A DNA stretch of 64,000 bases from CAZIAK01 sp964537035 (GTDB lineage Bacteria; Planctomycetota; B15-G4). A model generated the notes under the pieces. It saw nothing but the letters and a program-made list of their open reading frames with translations, did no database searches and had not been told where the DNA came from. Both the position numbers and the translations under genes were made by a program. The stretch's first letter is position 1. Every line of letters starts with the position of its first letter. The DNA lies in NCBI GenBank assembly GCA_964537035.1, contig CAZIAK010000024.1:12938-76937 (forward strand), given 5' to 3'. Of this stretch, positions 8,774 to 19,172 are shown in pieces.

Positions 8774-9514
8774 ATGAAGATCGTTGGCATCGATGTAGGC
8801 GGTTCGGGCATCAAGGGCGCCCTGATCGACACGGAGACGGGAGAGCTGCGCAGCGAGCGGGTGCGCCTGGCCACGCCGCAGCCCGCCACGCCGGCCGCTG
8901 TGTCCGCCACGGTGGCCGAGGTGGTCGCGGCCTGCGGTGGGAGCGGCCCGGTGGGAGTGGGCTTCCCCGCTGCCTTGCGGGACGGGGTGGCCCTGACCGC
9001 CACCAACATCGACTCGTCGTTCATCGGTACCGATCTGTCCCGCCTCTTCTCGGAGAGCTGCGGTCGACCGGCGGCCGTGATCAACGACGCCGACGCGGCG
9101 GGTCTGGCAGAGGTGAGCTTGGGCGCCGCCCGAGGCCGCAGCGGCGTGGTGCTGGTGATCACCGTGGGCACGGGCATCGGCTCGGCCCTCTGCGTGGACG
9201 GCCGCGTGGTCTTCAACTGCGAGCTGGGCCATCTCGAGATGCACGGCGATCTGGCCGAACGCTACGCCTCGGACGCCGCAAGAAAGCGGGACGATCTGGG
9301 CTGGAAGCGCTGGGGCGCGCGGTTCGACGAGTACCTGCACGTGCTCGAACGGCTGCTCTATCCCGAGCTGATCGTGGTGGGTGGGGGCGCGGTGAAGAAG
9401 TGGCATCGCTTCGCGCCCACGCTGACGGTGAAGACCGAGGTGGTGCCCGCGGCCTTGGGCAATCTGGCAGGGATGGTCGGCGCCGCGCTCCATGCTCGCC
9501 GCTGCGCGGGCTGA
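8774..9514 (+). CDS. ppgK: Polyphosphate glucokinase (ROK family)
   Basis: The 246-residue protein uses inorganic polyphosphate (and often ATP) to phosphorylate glucose to glucose 6-phosphate. The first phosphate motif is IVGIDVGGSGIKGALID and the second is VITVGTGIGSAL. The stretch CELGHLEMHGDLAERYAS, followed by WKRWGARFDEYLHVLERLLYP and IVVGGGAVKKW, is the hallmark arrangement of PpgK rather than of ordinary ROK glucokinases, which carry a Zn-binding cysteine cluster that is absent here. I chose the ATG at 8774 (MKIVGID) over the one three codons upstream because family members begin there. It ends 13 bases from the convergent sigma-54 regulator gene. Confidence 0.93.
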   Translation: MKIVGIDVGGSGIKGALIDTETGELRSERVRLATPQPATPAAVSATVAEVVAACGGSGPVGVGFPAALRDGVALTATNIDSSFIGTDLSRLFSESCGRPAAVINDADAAGLAEVSLGAARGRSGVVLVITVGTGIGSALCVDGRVVFNCELGHLEMHGDLAERYASDAARKRDDLGWKRWGARFDEYLHVLERLLYPELIVVGGGAVKKWHRFAPTLTVKTEVVPAALGNLAGMVGAALHARRCAG

Positions 9515-9527
9515 GTCGCGACCAGGG

Positions 9528-11135
<1,608 letters not shown>

Positions 11136-11306
11136 GGCCAGAGATTACGATATCTCGTGAACCTCTCTTCGTACTGCTGGGTTATTTGGCTGAGTTCCGG
11201 TGCTAAAGGAGTCGATGAGCCAGAACACGTCTCGCGCCGCCCCTGGCATCCCAGGGTCGGTGCGAGCACGAGATCCCGCTCTTTGCTTGGGGGAGTCTGC
11301 ACCGCG

Positions 11307-12407
11307 ATGGATGACATGCCCGCGAAGGAAAGACCTCGACGGTCCAGGCTCCGTCTGGCCCTGGTCGTTGGCGCGCTGCTGGCCGGTGCTCTCGAGGTGA
11401 CCCTGCGGCTGTCTGACGTGTTGGAGCCCGCGCCGGTCAAGGTGGCCGAAGCCAAGGGCCACGACTGGGCTGTGATCCTGGAGACCCACGAGGAGCCGCA
11501 GCTGGGCTTCACCAACGTACGAGGCATCGACGTGAACGTGGGCGGGGTGTCTTACCGCCATGACGAGCGAGGGCGCCGCGTGCCCGTGTCGCCGACCTGC
11601 GAGCCGGACCCAGGGGCGCCCTCCGTGGTGTTCCTGGGAGACTCGACCACCTACGGCCTGGGTCTCGCCGCACGGGACGGTCTGGTCGAACAGACGGCGG
11701 CGCGTTTGGGGGGCGCGATCCGTCCCGTGAATCTGGGCGTTTGCGGTTACACCACGGCGCAAGAGGTGGCCCTCTACCGGGCCGAGCGCGACCACCTGCC
11801 CGGCGCCGAGCTGGTGGTCCTGGTGGTGTTCCCCAACGACTTCGTGCTCGCGCCCTCTGATTGGGACGGGGCTCGGGGCATCCTCTACTACGATCCGTTG
11901 CCGCTGCCTCGCCCCGTGCGTCGCGTGCTCTGGAAGAGCGCTCTCTATCGGGCGGTGGTGACGCTGGTGATGACACTGGACGAGGCCTTGAGTGACGGTG
12001 ACGAGGCGTTCCCTCCTCGGCTCTCGGCCATGGCCAGGGCCATCTCCCGGCTCCGTGACCTGGTGCACCAGGACGGCCGCCAGCTCCTGGTGGCTCACCT
12101 GCCCGCCATGGCGCCCCTCGATCCCTACGCCTTTCAGACGGCCGAACGGGCGCTGCAGACGATCTGTTCCTCCGAGGGCATCGCCTACATTGATCTGCTC
12201 CAGGGCTTCTTGGTGGAGCGGGAGAAGCATCTTGAACGCTTCGAGCTGTTGCGGGGCGAGCCGCTCAACGAGGCGGACAGCGCGTCGCTCTTGTCCATGT
12301 ACTGGCTGAAGTACCCCACAGATCAGCACCTGAACGGGGCCGCCAACCGGGTGGCATCCGGCCCCTTGGCCCAGGCCATTGGCGGCATGTTGCGTCGAGT
12401 CCCCTGA
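11307..12407 (+). CDS. Membrane-anchored SGNH/GDSL-family hydrolase
   Basis: The 366-residue protein has a basic N-terminus and one hydrophobic segment (about residues 16-33), so it is probably anchored to the cytoplasmic membrane with its catalytic domain outside. Block I is FLGDSTTYG with the nucleophile Ser, block II is NLGVCGYTTAQE (oxyanion Gly), block III is FPNDF (Asn), and the end carries PTDQHLNGAAN with the Asp-x-x-His pair. These are the four SGNH blocks of esterases and acetyl-transfer enzymes acting on carbohydrates or lipids. Substrate is unknown. Start at 11307 is chosen because upstream codons overlap the divergent gene's promoter region; ATG at 11316 is possible. The next gene starts 125 bases downstream. 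Confidence 0.8.
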   Translation: MDDMPAKERPRRSRLRLALVVGALLAGALEVTLRLSDVLEPAPVKVAEAKGHDWAVILETHEEPQLGFTNVRGIDVNVGGVSYRHDERGRRVPVSPTCEPDPGAPSVVFLGDSTTYGLGLAARDGLVEQTAARLGGAIRPVNLGVCGYTTAQEVALYRAERDHLPGAELVVLVVFPNDFVLAPSDWDGARGILYYDPLPLPRPVRRVLWKSALYRAVVTLVMTLDEALSDGDEAFPPRLSAMARAISRLRDLVHQDGRQLLVAHLPAMAPLDPYAFQTAERALQTICSSEGIAYIDLLQGFLVEREKHLERFELLRGEPLNEADSASLLSMYWLKYPTDQHLNGAANRVASGPLAQAIGGMLRRVP

Positions 12408-12532
12408 GTCAGTGCGCTGCAGGTACAGGCACCAGATGTGCCCGGTCGTTTACCCACGGCCCCTAGGTTCCCGACCCCATTCCTGCCATGGTGCTGGGGT
12501 CGTCGCGCTGACACTTGGGCCGGGAACCTGCC
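12408..12532 (+). promoter_or_regulatory. Structured leader overlapping the DUF389 start region
   Basis: Three complementary pairs lie between the SGNH stop codon and the DUF389 ATG. AGGTTCCCG (12465-12473) pairs exactly with CGGGAACCT (12521-12529), which ends three bases before the ATG. CGACCCC (12472-12478) pairs exactly with GGGGTCG (12496-12502) and nests inside it. GTCA-gt-GCGC (12408-12417) pairs with GCGCTGAC (12505-12512) and crosses the outer stem, so the two would form a pseudoknot or exclude one another. The outer stem covers the ribosome-binding area. This is what a cis-acting translational switch looks like, but no known riboswitch class is recognised. Confidence 0.45.
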
Positions 12533-14407
12533 ATGACCGCCGTGGTCCACATCGACACGCCCTCCGACTGGGACCGGCGCCTGCCCTGGGCCCTGCGCAT
12601 GGCCTGTGCCACGGACGACGAGGTGTTGATCACCTTGCCGGGTTCAGACGACACCCGCTCCCTCTCTCTCGCAGGCGACAAGAGCGGCGCCGGCGCGCGA
12701 GTGGCCGCCGTGTTGGACAACCTGCTGGGTGCTGAGGGCTGGCTGCCCGCGAAGAAGTCTGACGGCGACGAGACCCACGACGAAGAAGAAACGGGGGACG
12801 AAGAGAACCCGGGCAAGTCGTTCGAGCTGCGTGAGCTCGGCGATGACGACCTGACCCAAGAGCTGCTCGACCTGGTCAAGCGTCGGGGAGCGACTCGCCT
12901 GGTCTATGTGCAGGACGGACCCGTCGAGCCCGACGCCGACGCGAGCGTCCGCCGTCGCCGTCTGCTCCGCGAGGCGCCCAGCGAAGTGGTGGTGCTGCGC
13001 CCCGGCCGAGAGGACCAGCCCCACAGCGGCGTGCTTGTGGGCGCGGCTCGCGGCCCGCACTGCGCCGCGGCCATGAAGCTCTGCGCCGATCTGGGCGACG
13101 CGGGCCACGGCCCGCTGCAAGCCCTGTTCATCGAACCCAACATCGGCAGGGACGCTGCAGCCGTGGGGCGGCGCATCCTCGCTCGCCTGCTCAACCGCGC
13201 TCTCGGCGACAGGGACGAGGGGGCCGAGCGGCACGTGATCGTGGACGACGTGCCACACCGGGGCATCGTCAGTGCCAGCGAAGACCTGCAACCCGGACTG
13301 CTGGTGCTGGGGACGAGCAAGCTCGGAGCCTTGGGCCAGCGTCTGCGAGGCACCGTCTGGCAGCGCGTCGAACGGCAGACCCAGGGCACGCCCCTGGCCT
13401 TGGTGCGAGCGGCCATGCCTCTGCGCAACCGCTTCCTGCGTCGGCTGGAGACCGGGCTCGTACGCACCGTGCCCCAGCTGCAACGTGAGCAACGCCTGGC
13501 CCTGGTCGAGCGGGTGCAGTCCAACTCCCAATGGGACTTCGACTTCTTCGCGCTCATGTGCCTGTCCACGCTCATCGCTGGCATCGGATTGCTGCAGAGC
13601 GCGCCGGCGGTGGTCATCGGCGCCATGCTCGTGGCCCCGCTGATGACGCCCATGCTGGGAGTGGGCCTGGCGTTGGCCCAGGGCAATCCGTTCCTGCTGC
13701 GCTCGTCCCTGCGCTCCGTGGTCATGGGCTTCGTCACGGCGGTGGTGCTGGGCACGCTGCTGGGCTGGGCTCATCCCGGCCTGGAGCGACCCACGCTTGA
13801 GATGCTCTCCCGCGGTGGCCCCAACTTGCTCGATCTGGTGGTGGCCTTCGTCTCCGGAGTGGCGGCGGCCTATGCCACGTCTCGACCGAACTTGCTGGCG
13901 GCCCTGCCCGGAGTGGCCATCGCCGCCGCCCTGGTGCCGCCTATCACCACCGCAGGCCTGGCCCTCTCCATGGGCGAGTTCGAACTCTTCGCCGGATCGA
14001 GCCTGCTCTTCCTGACCAACCTGGTCGCCATTGCCTTGGCCGCCACCATGACCCTCTGGGCCGTGGGCGTGCGCTACGTGAAGGAGAGCACGGCGTACAT
14101 CCGCTGGGCCAGCATCGCCCTCATCGTCGCAGCCCTGGGCCTGTCCGTGCACCTGAGCTTCGTGCCCTTGGCCGGCCCGCCGGAAGGCCTGCGCGAGAGC
14201 CTGGAGTCCCACCTCTCAGAGGGCTTCGTGCTGGGCGACGTGCAGGTGACCGGACGGCGACCCGTGTTGACCTTGGCCGTGCACGTGCGCGGCGCCCGAT
14301 GGCCGCAGGATGGTCTGGCGGCTGAGCTTGCCAGCGTGGCCGCGGAGCATCTGGGAGAGCCGGTGCGGCTGTCCCTGGCGGCCAGCTGGGTCGCCTCGGG
14401 CCGGTAG
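12533..14407 (+). CDS. DUF389 multi-pass membrane protein with USP-like N-terminus
   Basis: The 624-residue protein has a soluble N-terminal half with two universal-stress-protein-like parts (LLREAPSEVVVLRPG; GVLVGAARGPHCAAAMKLCADLGD) and an acidic insertion at about residues 80-100 rich in Asp and Glu. The C-terminal half is the DUF389 hydrophobic domain (about 330-560), with segments such as LIAGIGLLQSAPAVVIGAMLVAPLMTP written here in short as SAPAVVIGAMLVAPLMTP, several glycine-rich helices, and a short periplasmic or cytosolic tail. The function of DUF389 proteins is not established. Start ATG 12533 (MTAVVHIDTP) is preferred; no strong Shine-Dalgarno is visible, in agreement with a structured leader just upstream. 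Confidence 0.85.
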   Translation: MTAVVHIDTPSDWDRRLPWALRMACATDDEVLITLPGSDDTRSLSLAGDKSGAGARVAAVLDNLLGAEGWLPAKKSDGDETHDEEETGDEENPGKSFELRELGDDDLTQELLDLVKRRGATRLVYVQDGPVEPDADASVRRRRLLREAPSEVVVLRPGREDQPHSGVLVGAARGPHCAAAMKLCADLGDAGHGPLQALFIEPNIGRDAAAVGRRILARLLNRALGDRDEGAERHVIVDDVPHRGIVSASEDLQPGLLVLGTSKLGALGQRLRGTVWQRVERQTQGTPLALVRAAMPLRNRFLRRLETGLVRTVPQLQREQRLALVERVQSNSQWDFDFFALMCLSTLIAGIGLLQSAPAVVIGAMLVAPLMTPMLGVGLALAQGNPFLLRSSLRSVVMGFVTAVVLGTLLGWAHPGLERPTLEMLSRGGPNLLDLVVAFVSGVAAAYATSRPNLLAALPGVAIAAALVPPITTAGLALSMGEFELFAGSSLLFLTNLVAIALAATMTLWAVGVRYVKESTAYIRWASIALIVAALGLSVHLSFVPLAGPPEGLRESLESHLSEGFVLGDVQVTGRRPVLTLAVHVRGARWPQDGLAAELASVAAEHLGEPVRLSLAASWVASGR

Positions 14408-14422
14408 AAGTTGCTGGGCTCT

Positions 14423-14578
14423 GTCGCGTCAGCTGCGCCGTGGCTGCGTTGCAGTGGCCACGCTTGATGCTCAACGTGGGGAGCACGCCCCCACGTCGGA
14501 GGGTCCACTGGACTGTCCTTTGGCGGGGCCCCTGCTCAAGCGGACCACGGCGCCTTGCCACGACGCAGCTGACGCAAC
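14423..14578 (-). other. Long inverted repeat with 22-bp arms in convergent intergenic region
   Basis: Arms at 14423-14444 and 14557-14578 match as inverted copies at 20 of 22 positions, with a 112-base centre. Both differences would be G-U pairs in a minus-strand RNA, so that strand could form an uninterrupted stem in the 3' trailer of the sulfatase-fold gene ending at 14612. The centre holds further complementarity: CGCTTGA (14461-14467) with TCAAGCG (14536-14542), and CGTGGGG with CCCCACG around 14474-14495. It may be a structured RNA, a 3'-end processing element, or a small MITE-like insertion. No target-site duplication is obvious. Confidence 0.45.
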
Positions 14579-14583
14579 GATTG

Positions 14584-14602
14584 GTGTCCTGGGTGGGGAC
14601 AC
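14584..14602 (-). terminator. Short hairpin just after sulfatase-fold gene
   Basis: GTGTCC pairs with GGACAC around a 7-base loop, 10 bases beyond the stop codon of the minus-strand gene ending at 14612. There is no T-run. It could act as a weak terminator or protect the 3' end together with the long inverted repeat that follows. Confidence 0.35.
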
Positions 14603-14611
14603 TCTGCTGAC

Positions 14612-17167
14612 TCAGCCATCCCCCTGCAGGTAGCCAAGCTGCTCTAGCGCGCGGCGGGTTTCGCTGTCGAGGGCCTTTGGCGCGGTGCTCGTCGGCGCGG
14701 GTTGTAGCGCGCGGTATTCGCTCAACGCGTGCTCCAGCCGAGCCCGTTCGGCGGGGTGTTGCGCGGCCACGTCCACGCTCTCTCCTGCCTCGCTGGACAG
14801 GTCGTAGAGTCGGCTCGCTTCGCCGTCCGCGCCTTTCTGCAGCTTGAAGTCGCCCATGCGCACGGCCCATTGGTCGGCGCCGACCGTGGAGAGATCGAGC
14901 AGGGTGATGGCCCGACCCGGGGGATCGTTGTTGTCCGGTGCGAGGGCCTTCGCGGGACGCATGGCCGGGTCGACGGCAACGCCCAGCAGCTCCAGCAACC
15001 AGGGCGCCAGGTCGGCCAGGCTGATCGCGGGACGGATCACCTGTGCAGCGCGCCCGGGGATGCGCACCAGCAGGGGCACCCGGGTGACGCCCTCGTTGAG
15101 CGACTTGCCGTGGCCGAACACGTCGACCTCGCCCAGCTCTTCGCCATGGTCAGAGAGGATGACCACGATGGTGTTGTCGTCGAGTCCTGCCTGTCCGAGG
15201 CCGGCGAGCAAGGCGCCGATGAAGTCGTCGGCGCTGCCTACGGAGGCATCGTAGAACCTGGTGAACTCGTCCGTCACCGCCTGGCGCAGGTCGAGGTCGC
15301 CCGCTTTCCAGGCGTGGTAGTCGGTGCGGTCCAGCAGCAGCTCCTGGCCGTCGTCGTCGGTGAGACCTGCTCGCTCGAGCCAGCGGCGGTCGGGGGCATA
15401 GTTGTGCGCCGCGTAGGTATGGACCAGGGCGAAGAACGGCGCGCCGCCCGGTTGCTCGGCGAACCAGTCGGTGATGTGGTCCACATCGAAGCGGCTCAGC
15501 TGCTGCAACCTGTCGTCGTGGGCTTCGGGGTCGGGGCCCAGGAGCATGCGGCCGCGCAAGGTGTCCACGGGCCAGCAGGGATCGTTGTGGGAGAAGCGAT
15601 CGAAGCCTGCGCCGAAGCCATAGGTGGTCGAGAGAAAGCCGCCGCCGGTGAAGGCTGCGGTGACCCAGCCAGCGTCTGCCAGCAGCGAGGTCAGCAGGGG
15701 CGTGCGCTCGGCGTCGAGGTGATCTCTCGTGGCCCGCGCTCCGTGCATGAGCGGCAGCTGTCCGCTGAGCAGACTGGCGTGGCTGGGCAAGGTGTACGAC
15801 GACGTGGAGTAGGCGGTCTCGAAGCGCAGCGCGGCCTGGGCGAAGGCGTCGATGTGCGCGCTCGGGGCAGCGCCGCCGTAGCAGCCCAGGTGATCGGGGC
15901 GCAGGGTGTCCAGGCTGACCATGAGCAGGTTCAGTCGGGGCTCTTGGGTAGCCCGCCGGAGGCGCGGGTGGGCCAGCACGGCGAGGGGGCCGTCACCGCT
16001 GGGCCAGGTGGCGCGCAGGGTCAGCCGGGTGGTTCCCAGGGGCACTGCGAAGGACAGATCGTTCCAGGCGGGGATGTCTGCCGACTCGGAACCCGTGGCG
16101 CTGAAGTCAGCGAGGGTGCTGCCATTTGCGGTGAGGGAGAAGTGCATGACGCCACCCAAAGCCGGGTCCCGAGGCAGCAGCCCGAGGGACGCCTCGAAGC
16201 GGTAGGACCGGTCGTGCGCGGGGAGTGTCCAGGTCAGCTCGGTGTCGGCGGGCAAACGCAGAGACCTGCGTTGCTCCCGATCAAGGATCACCTCCACGCG
16301 GCCGTGATCGTCGACGGCGGAGGTCTCGTGTGCGAAGGGAGCGAGGCTGGGGCTCGGGCCGGGAGCATGGGCCCTGTGAGCGCCGAGCTCTGTGCCCGGC
16401 TCACGATCTGCCGCGGTCTGCCACTCGACGAGACTGCGTCGCTCGATGAGCAGCTCTTGCAGGCGCATCTCCTCGGGAAACGGCGGCATGACCAGGGCCA
16501 CCTGCTGGGTGGACGGCATCACCGTGATCCAGGTGGAGAAGTGCGCGGTGGACCCCTGCTGCTCGATGAGGGGCACATGCACCCGTCGGTCGGCGAGCTC
16601 CTCTTGTAGGCGGCGAGCCTTGGCCCCTCTGGCCACCGCGCTCGTGTCCACGGCCCAGGTCAGCTGCACCAGGTCGACGGGACCCATATCTGGTGTCACC
16701 GGCCGGCTGGCGCCAGTAAACGTGAGTGTCACCTGCAGCACCTCGCCCACGGTCACGTCGAGCAGGCCCAGGGTGGTGAGCAGGCCGTTGCTCCCGGGGG
16801 GGGCCGCAGCCTCCAGAGGCAGGGCTGTGGTGCTCGGGATGGCCGCGAAACGGAATGGCCCCAAGGTGGGCCCGTTCACCGCCCACCAGCTCAGGTCGGC
16901 AGACGACTCTGAGCCTGGCCAGCTGACTCGTGTCAGGGCAGGGGGCCCCAGCGTCGGCCTGAGCGTCTTTCGCAGGGGCAGCAGGTCTTCGTCGAGTCGC
17001 AGCAGGTCGGCCGAAGGGCTGGTCGAGCTGCTCGTCATCGGAGGCGTTGTGCGGAGCGATCCCCCCGAGGCGTCACTCGCATCACCGCAGGCCGCCAAAG
17101 TCGCGATGGCACAGACCGCGGTGGCCCGACCCAGGAGAAGCAGCGCTGAGAGAACGAGCCGTGGCAT
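14612..17167 (-). CDS. Sulfatase-fold lipoprotein with Thr in the nucleophile position
   Basis: The 851-residue protein has a signal peptide with lipobox TLAAC (Cys27). Residues 70-410 form a beta-rich region with no recognised domain. The alkaline-phosphatase/sulfatase fold starts at about 412 with LMVSLDTLRPDHLGCYG and includes SYTLPSHASLLSG, ILSDHGEELG and a late VFGHGKSLNEGVTRVPLLVRIPG. Where true sulfatases have Cys or Ser in C-x-P-x-R, this protein has Thr459 (T-L-P-S-H), so it cannot be matured to formylglycine. Thr nucleophiles occur in phospho-transferases of the same fold (LtaS type). Metal-ligand Asp/His residues are kept. It lies 19 bases after a serine hydrolase gene, so both are probably one transcript. 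Substrate is unknown. Confidence 0.8.
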   Translation of the reverse strand: MPRLVLSALLLLGRATAVCAIATLAACGDASDASGGSLRTTPPMTSSSTSPSADLLRLDEDLLPLRKTLRPTLGPPALTRVSWPGSESSADLSWWAVNGPTLGPFRFAAIPSTTALPLEAAAPPGSNGLLTTLGLLDVTVGEVLQVTLTFTGASRPVTPDMGPVDLVQLTWAVDTSAVARGAKARRLQEELADRRVHVPLIEQQGSTAHFSTWITVMPSTQQVALVMPPFPEEMRLQELLIERRSLVEWQTAADREPGTELGAHRAHAPGPSPSLAPFAHETSAVDDHGRVEVILDREQRRSLRLPADTELTWTLPAHDRSYRFEASLGLLPRDPALGGVMHFSLTANGSTLADFSATGSESADIPAWNDLSFAVPLGTTRLTLRATWPSGDGPLAVLAHPRLRRATQEPRLNLLMVSLDTLRPDHLGCYGGAAPSAHIDAFAQAALRFETAYSTSSYTLPSHASLLSGQLPLMHGARATRDHLDAERTPLLTSLLADAGWVTAAFTGGGFLSTTYGFGAGFDRFSHNDPCWPVDTLRGRMLLGPDPEAHDDRLQQLSRFDVDHITDWFAEQPGGAPFFALVHTYAAHNYAPDRRWLERAGLTDDDGQELLLDRTDYHAWKAGDLDLRQAVTDEFTRFYDASVGSADDFIGALLAGLGQAGLDDNTIVVILSDHGEELGEVDVFGHGKSLNEGVTRVPLLVRIPGRAAQVIRPAISLADLAPWLLELLGVAVDPAMRPAKALAPDNNDPPGRAITLLDLSTVGADQWAVRMGDFKLQKGADGEASRLYDLSSEAGESVDVAAQHPAERARLEHALSEYRALQPAPTSTAPKALDSETRRALEQLGYLQGDG

Positions 17168-17186
17168 CCGGCCGATGATACGTTTC

Positions 17187-18944
17187 TCACCGACGGGTGG
17201 CGGTCTGCTCGCCTCCGTTCAGCATCAGGGCCACGGGCGCCCCGTCGTCGTCGAGGCGGAAGTCGACGGGCCAGCGCTCGTCCGTGGCCGGGTCGTAGGC
17301 CACGAACTCACTCGCCGACAAGGGCTGCACCAGTCGCGCGGGCACCTCGCTCAGAAAGCGAATGGCGCCCACTTCGTCCTGACCGAAACTGAACTCGATC
17401 ATGACCTCGCCGCGCTCGTGGGTCAGCCGGGCGATGATCGCGATCTCTCCAAAGCGATTGCGCCCCGGCAGGGTCGAGAGGTGTTCGAGGGCGCCAAGCT
17501 CAGAGGACCAATGGTCGAGCATGGCCTGGTGTTGGTCTTCGAAGTCGTTCCGGGGCGCGTAGGGGGCGACGAGGCCATGGAGGCTGGCGAAGTCTCCCTC
17601 GGTGGCCTGTTGCCAGGCTGCGCCCAGGAGCTTCAGCAACTGCTCCCGGGTCTCTCGCTGCCAGCTGGGCAGGGGATGGACCAGGCGCGCACCGGCGGCG
17701 TCACCAGAGGACACCAGCAGACCCGACCCGCGGCTCTGCACCGTGATCATCCCCCCATCATCCAGGAGCCAGTCGCCGTCGTAGCGCGCCAGATCCTCGG
17801 CGGCCAGGGGACTGACCTGGGGAGGCAGGGGCACCGACATGCCGAAGGCCATACGCGTCACCGCGGCGCTGACCACGTCGGCGTAGACATCCGCGTGATT
17901 GCTGGTGACGAAGACGGTGACGCCGTCTTGAACATAGTGGCGCCAGTCCGCTGCGAACACGTCGTCGCTGCCGTTGTGGCCGATCATGGTGGTGTGGCGG
18001 GGCGTGTCGAAGACCCCGCAGCCGTAGCCCGTGGACATGCCGGGCCCCTCGCGCACGTGCGCAGTGGTCATGGCAGCGAAGGCCTCGGGGTCGAGCACGG
18101 TGTGGTCGCGTAGGCCCTGGCTCCAGCGGTGCATGTCCCAGAGCGTGGTCTGCACGCCGCCCGCACCCAGCAGCCACCAAGGCGTGGCGGGCCAGTCCGT
18201 GTCGAGGCGGCCCCGGTCCTGTCCGTCGATCATGCCCCTGGCCACACGGCCGTCGTCCCAGGCCATGGAGCGAATGGCGGTATCGGTCATGCCTGCAGGC
18301 ACCAGCACGGTCTCGCGGAGCGTCTGCTCGAAGGGCTTGCCGGAGACCACCTCGACCACCGCTGCGAGCACGCCGTAGCCGATGTTCGAGTAGCCCGCCT
18401 CGGTGCCCGGCGCGAAGTCGAGCCCTGTGCGGAAGGCGTGTCGCACCTGTTCGGCGGCGCTGTGGCGAGGCGTGGCCATGCCGGAAGACTCGGGGAAGCC
18501 CGCGGTGTGGGTGAGCAGCTGGTGCACCGTGATCTGCCCCATGTGGCGGGGCACGCCTTGGAGCCACTCAGCGGGGAGCAACGCATCCAACCGATCGCTC
18601 ACCGACAACTTGCCCTGGCTCTGGAGCTTCAGCACCGCCGCCGCGGTGAAGTGCTTGGAGATGGAGCCGATGGGCCAGAGCGTGTCGATGCTCGCCGGCT
18701 GGCCCGTGGTGCGGTCGGCGTCGCCGTAGGCTCGGGCCAGCAGGACCTCGCCGTCTCGGCTGAGCAGCACACCTCCTGAGAAGCCCAAGGGCACCATGCG
18801 AGAGACCCAGCGGTCGATCTGTCCGCCCAGCTCGCCAGCGATGACCTCGGTGTCGGCGGGCACGGGCGCCGCGAGTGGCGGGTTCGGGGTGCTGGCCAGG
18901 GCGTGGGCAAGCCAGAGGGGCGACAGCAGCAGGGCGAGACCCAT
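17187..18944 (-). CDS. Secreted serine hydrolase, beta-lactamase class C/esterase family
   Basis: The 585-residue protein starts with a signal peptide (MGLALLLSPLWLAHALAS). The catalytic domain at about 40-380 carries SISK (Ser94, Lys97; the S-x-x-K motif), YSN as the Y-x-N motif in GYSNIGYG, and a GHNGSDD segment that replaces the K-T-G box. These are penicillin-binding-protein/esterase features and not proof of beta-lactamase activity. The last 190 residues form a separate beta-rich domain as in many peptidase or esterase relatives. ATG at 18944 is selected because AAGGA lies about 8 bases upstream and a signal peptide follows directly; further in-frame codons reach 19073. The sulfatase-fold gene follows after 19 bases. 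Confidence 0.88.
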   Translation of the reverse strand: MGLALLLSPLWLAHALASTPNPPLAAPVPADTEVIAGELGGQIDRWVSRMVPLGFSGGVLLSRDGEVLLARAYGDADRTTGQPASIDTLWPIGSISKHFTAAAVLKLQSQGKLSVSDRLDALLPAEWLQGVPRHMGQITVHQLLTHTAGFPESSGMATPRHSAAEQVRHAFRTGLDFAPGTEAGYSNIGYGVLAAVVEVVSGKPFEQTLRETVLVPAGMTDTAIRSMAWDDGRVARGMIDGQDRGRLDTDWPATPWWLLGAGGVQTTLWDMHRWSQGLRDHTVLDPEAFAAMTTAHVREGPGMSTGYGCGVFDTPRHTTMIGHNGSDDVFAADWRHYVQDGVTVFVTSNHADVYADVVSAAVTRMAFGMSVPLPPQVSPLAAEDLARYDGDWLLDDGGMITVQSRGSGLLVSSGDAAGARLVHPLPSWQRETREQLLKLLGAAWQQATEGDFASLHGLVAPYAPRNDFEDQHQAMLDHWSSELGALEHLSTLPGRNRFGEIAIIARLTHERGEVMIEFSFGQDEVGAIRFLSEVPARLVQPLSASEFVAYDPATDERWPVDFRLDDDGAPVALMLNGGEQTATRR

Positions 18945-19172
18945 GGCGTGTTCCTTGATCGGTTCTTCGATGATTGCTGAGGCCGGGTGGGGCGGCAAGG
19001 CCCGACCCGCAGACGTGACCGGGGCGCAGCGGTCGTGGCGCCGAGACGACTCCCATGCGACGGCGGCCCGCAAGAGCGGCCAACAACTTGTTTCTGGCTC
19101 AGCCTCTGGCCTGCGCCGACGGTGCGGAACGGCCCAGCGCCGAGCCCTCGCGTGGCCAGTCCGCGGGAGCGC

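Noticed and set aside
11215..11400. Small plus-strand frame with AAAGGAG upstream in the divergent gap
   Set aside because: It overlaps the SGNH gene start in another frame, is Arg/Pro-rich and shows no coding signature, although its ribosome-site-like sequence is good.
14729..16609. A 626-codon plus-strand frame opposite the sulfatase-fold lipoprotein
   Set aside because: Antisense shadow of a gene with lipobox and catalytic motifs; composition is Gly/Gln/Val-rich without structure.
14612..17167. Calling this and the two related proteins arylsulfatases
   Set aside because: The formylglycine Cys/Ser and the following Arg are absent; only the fold is supported.
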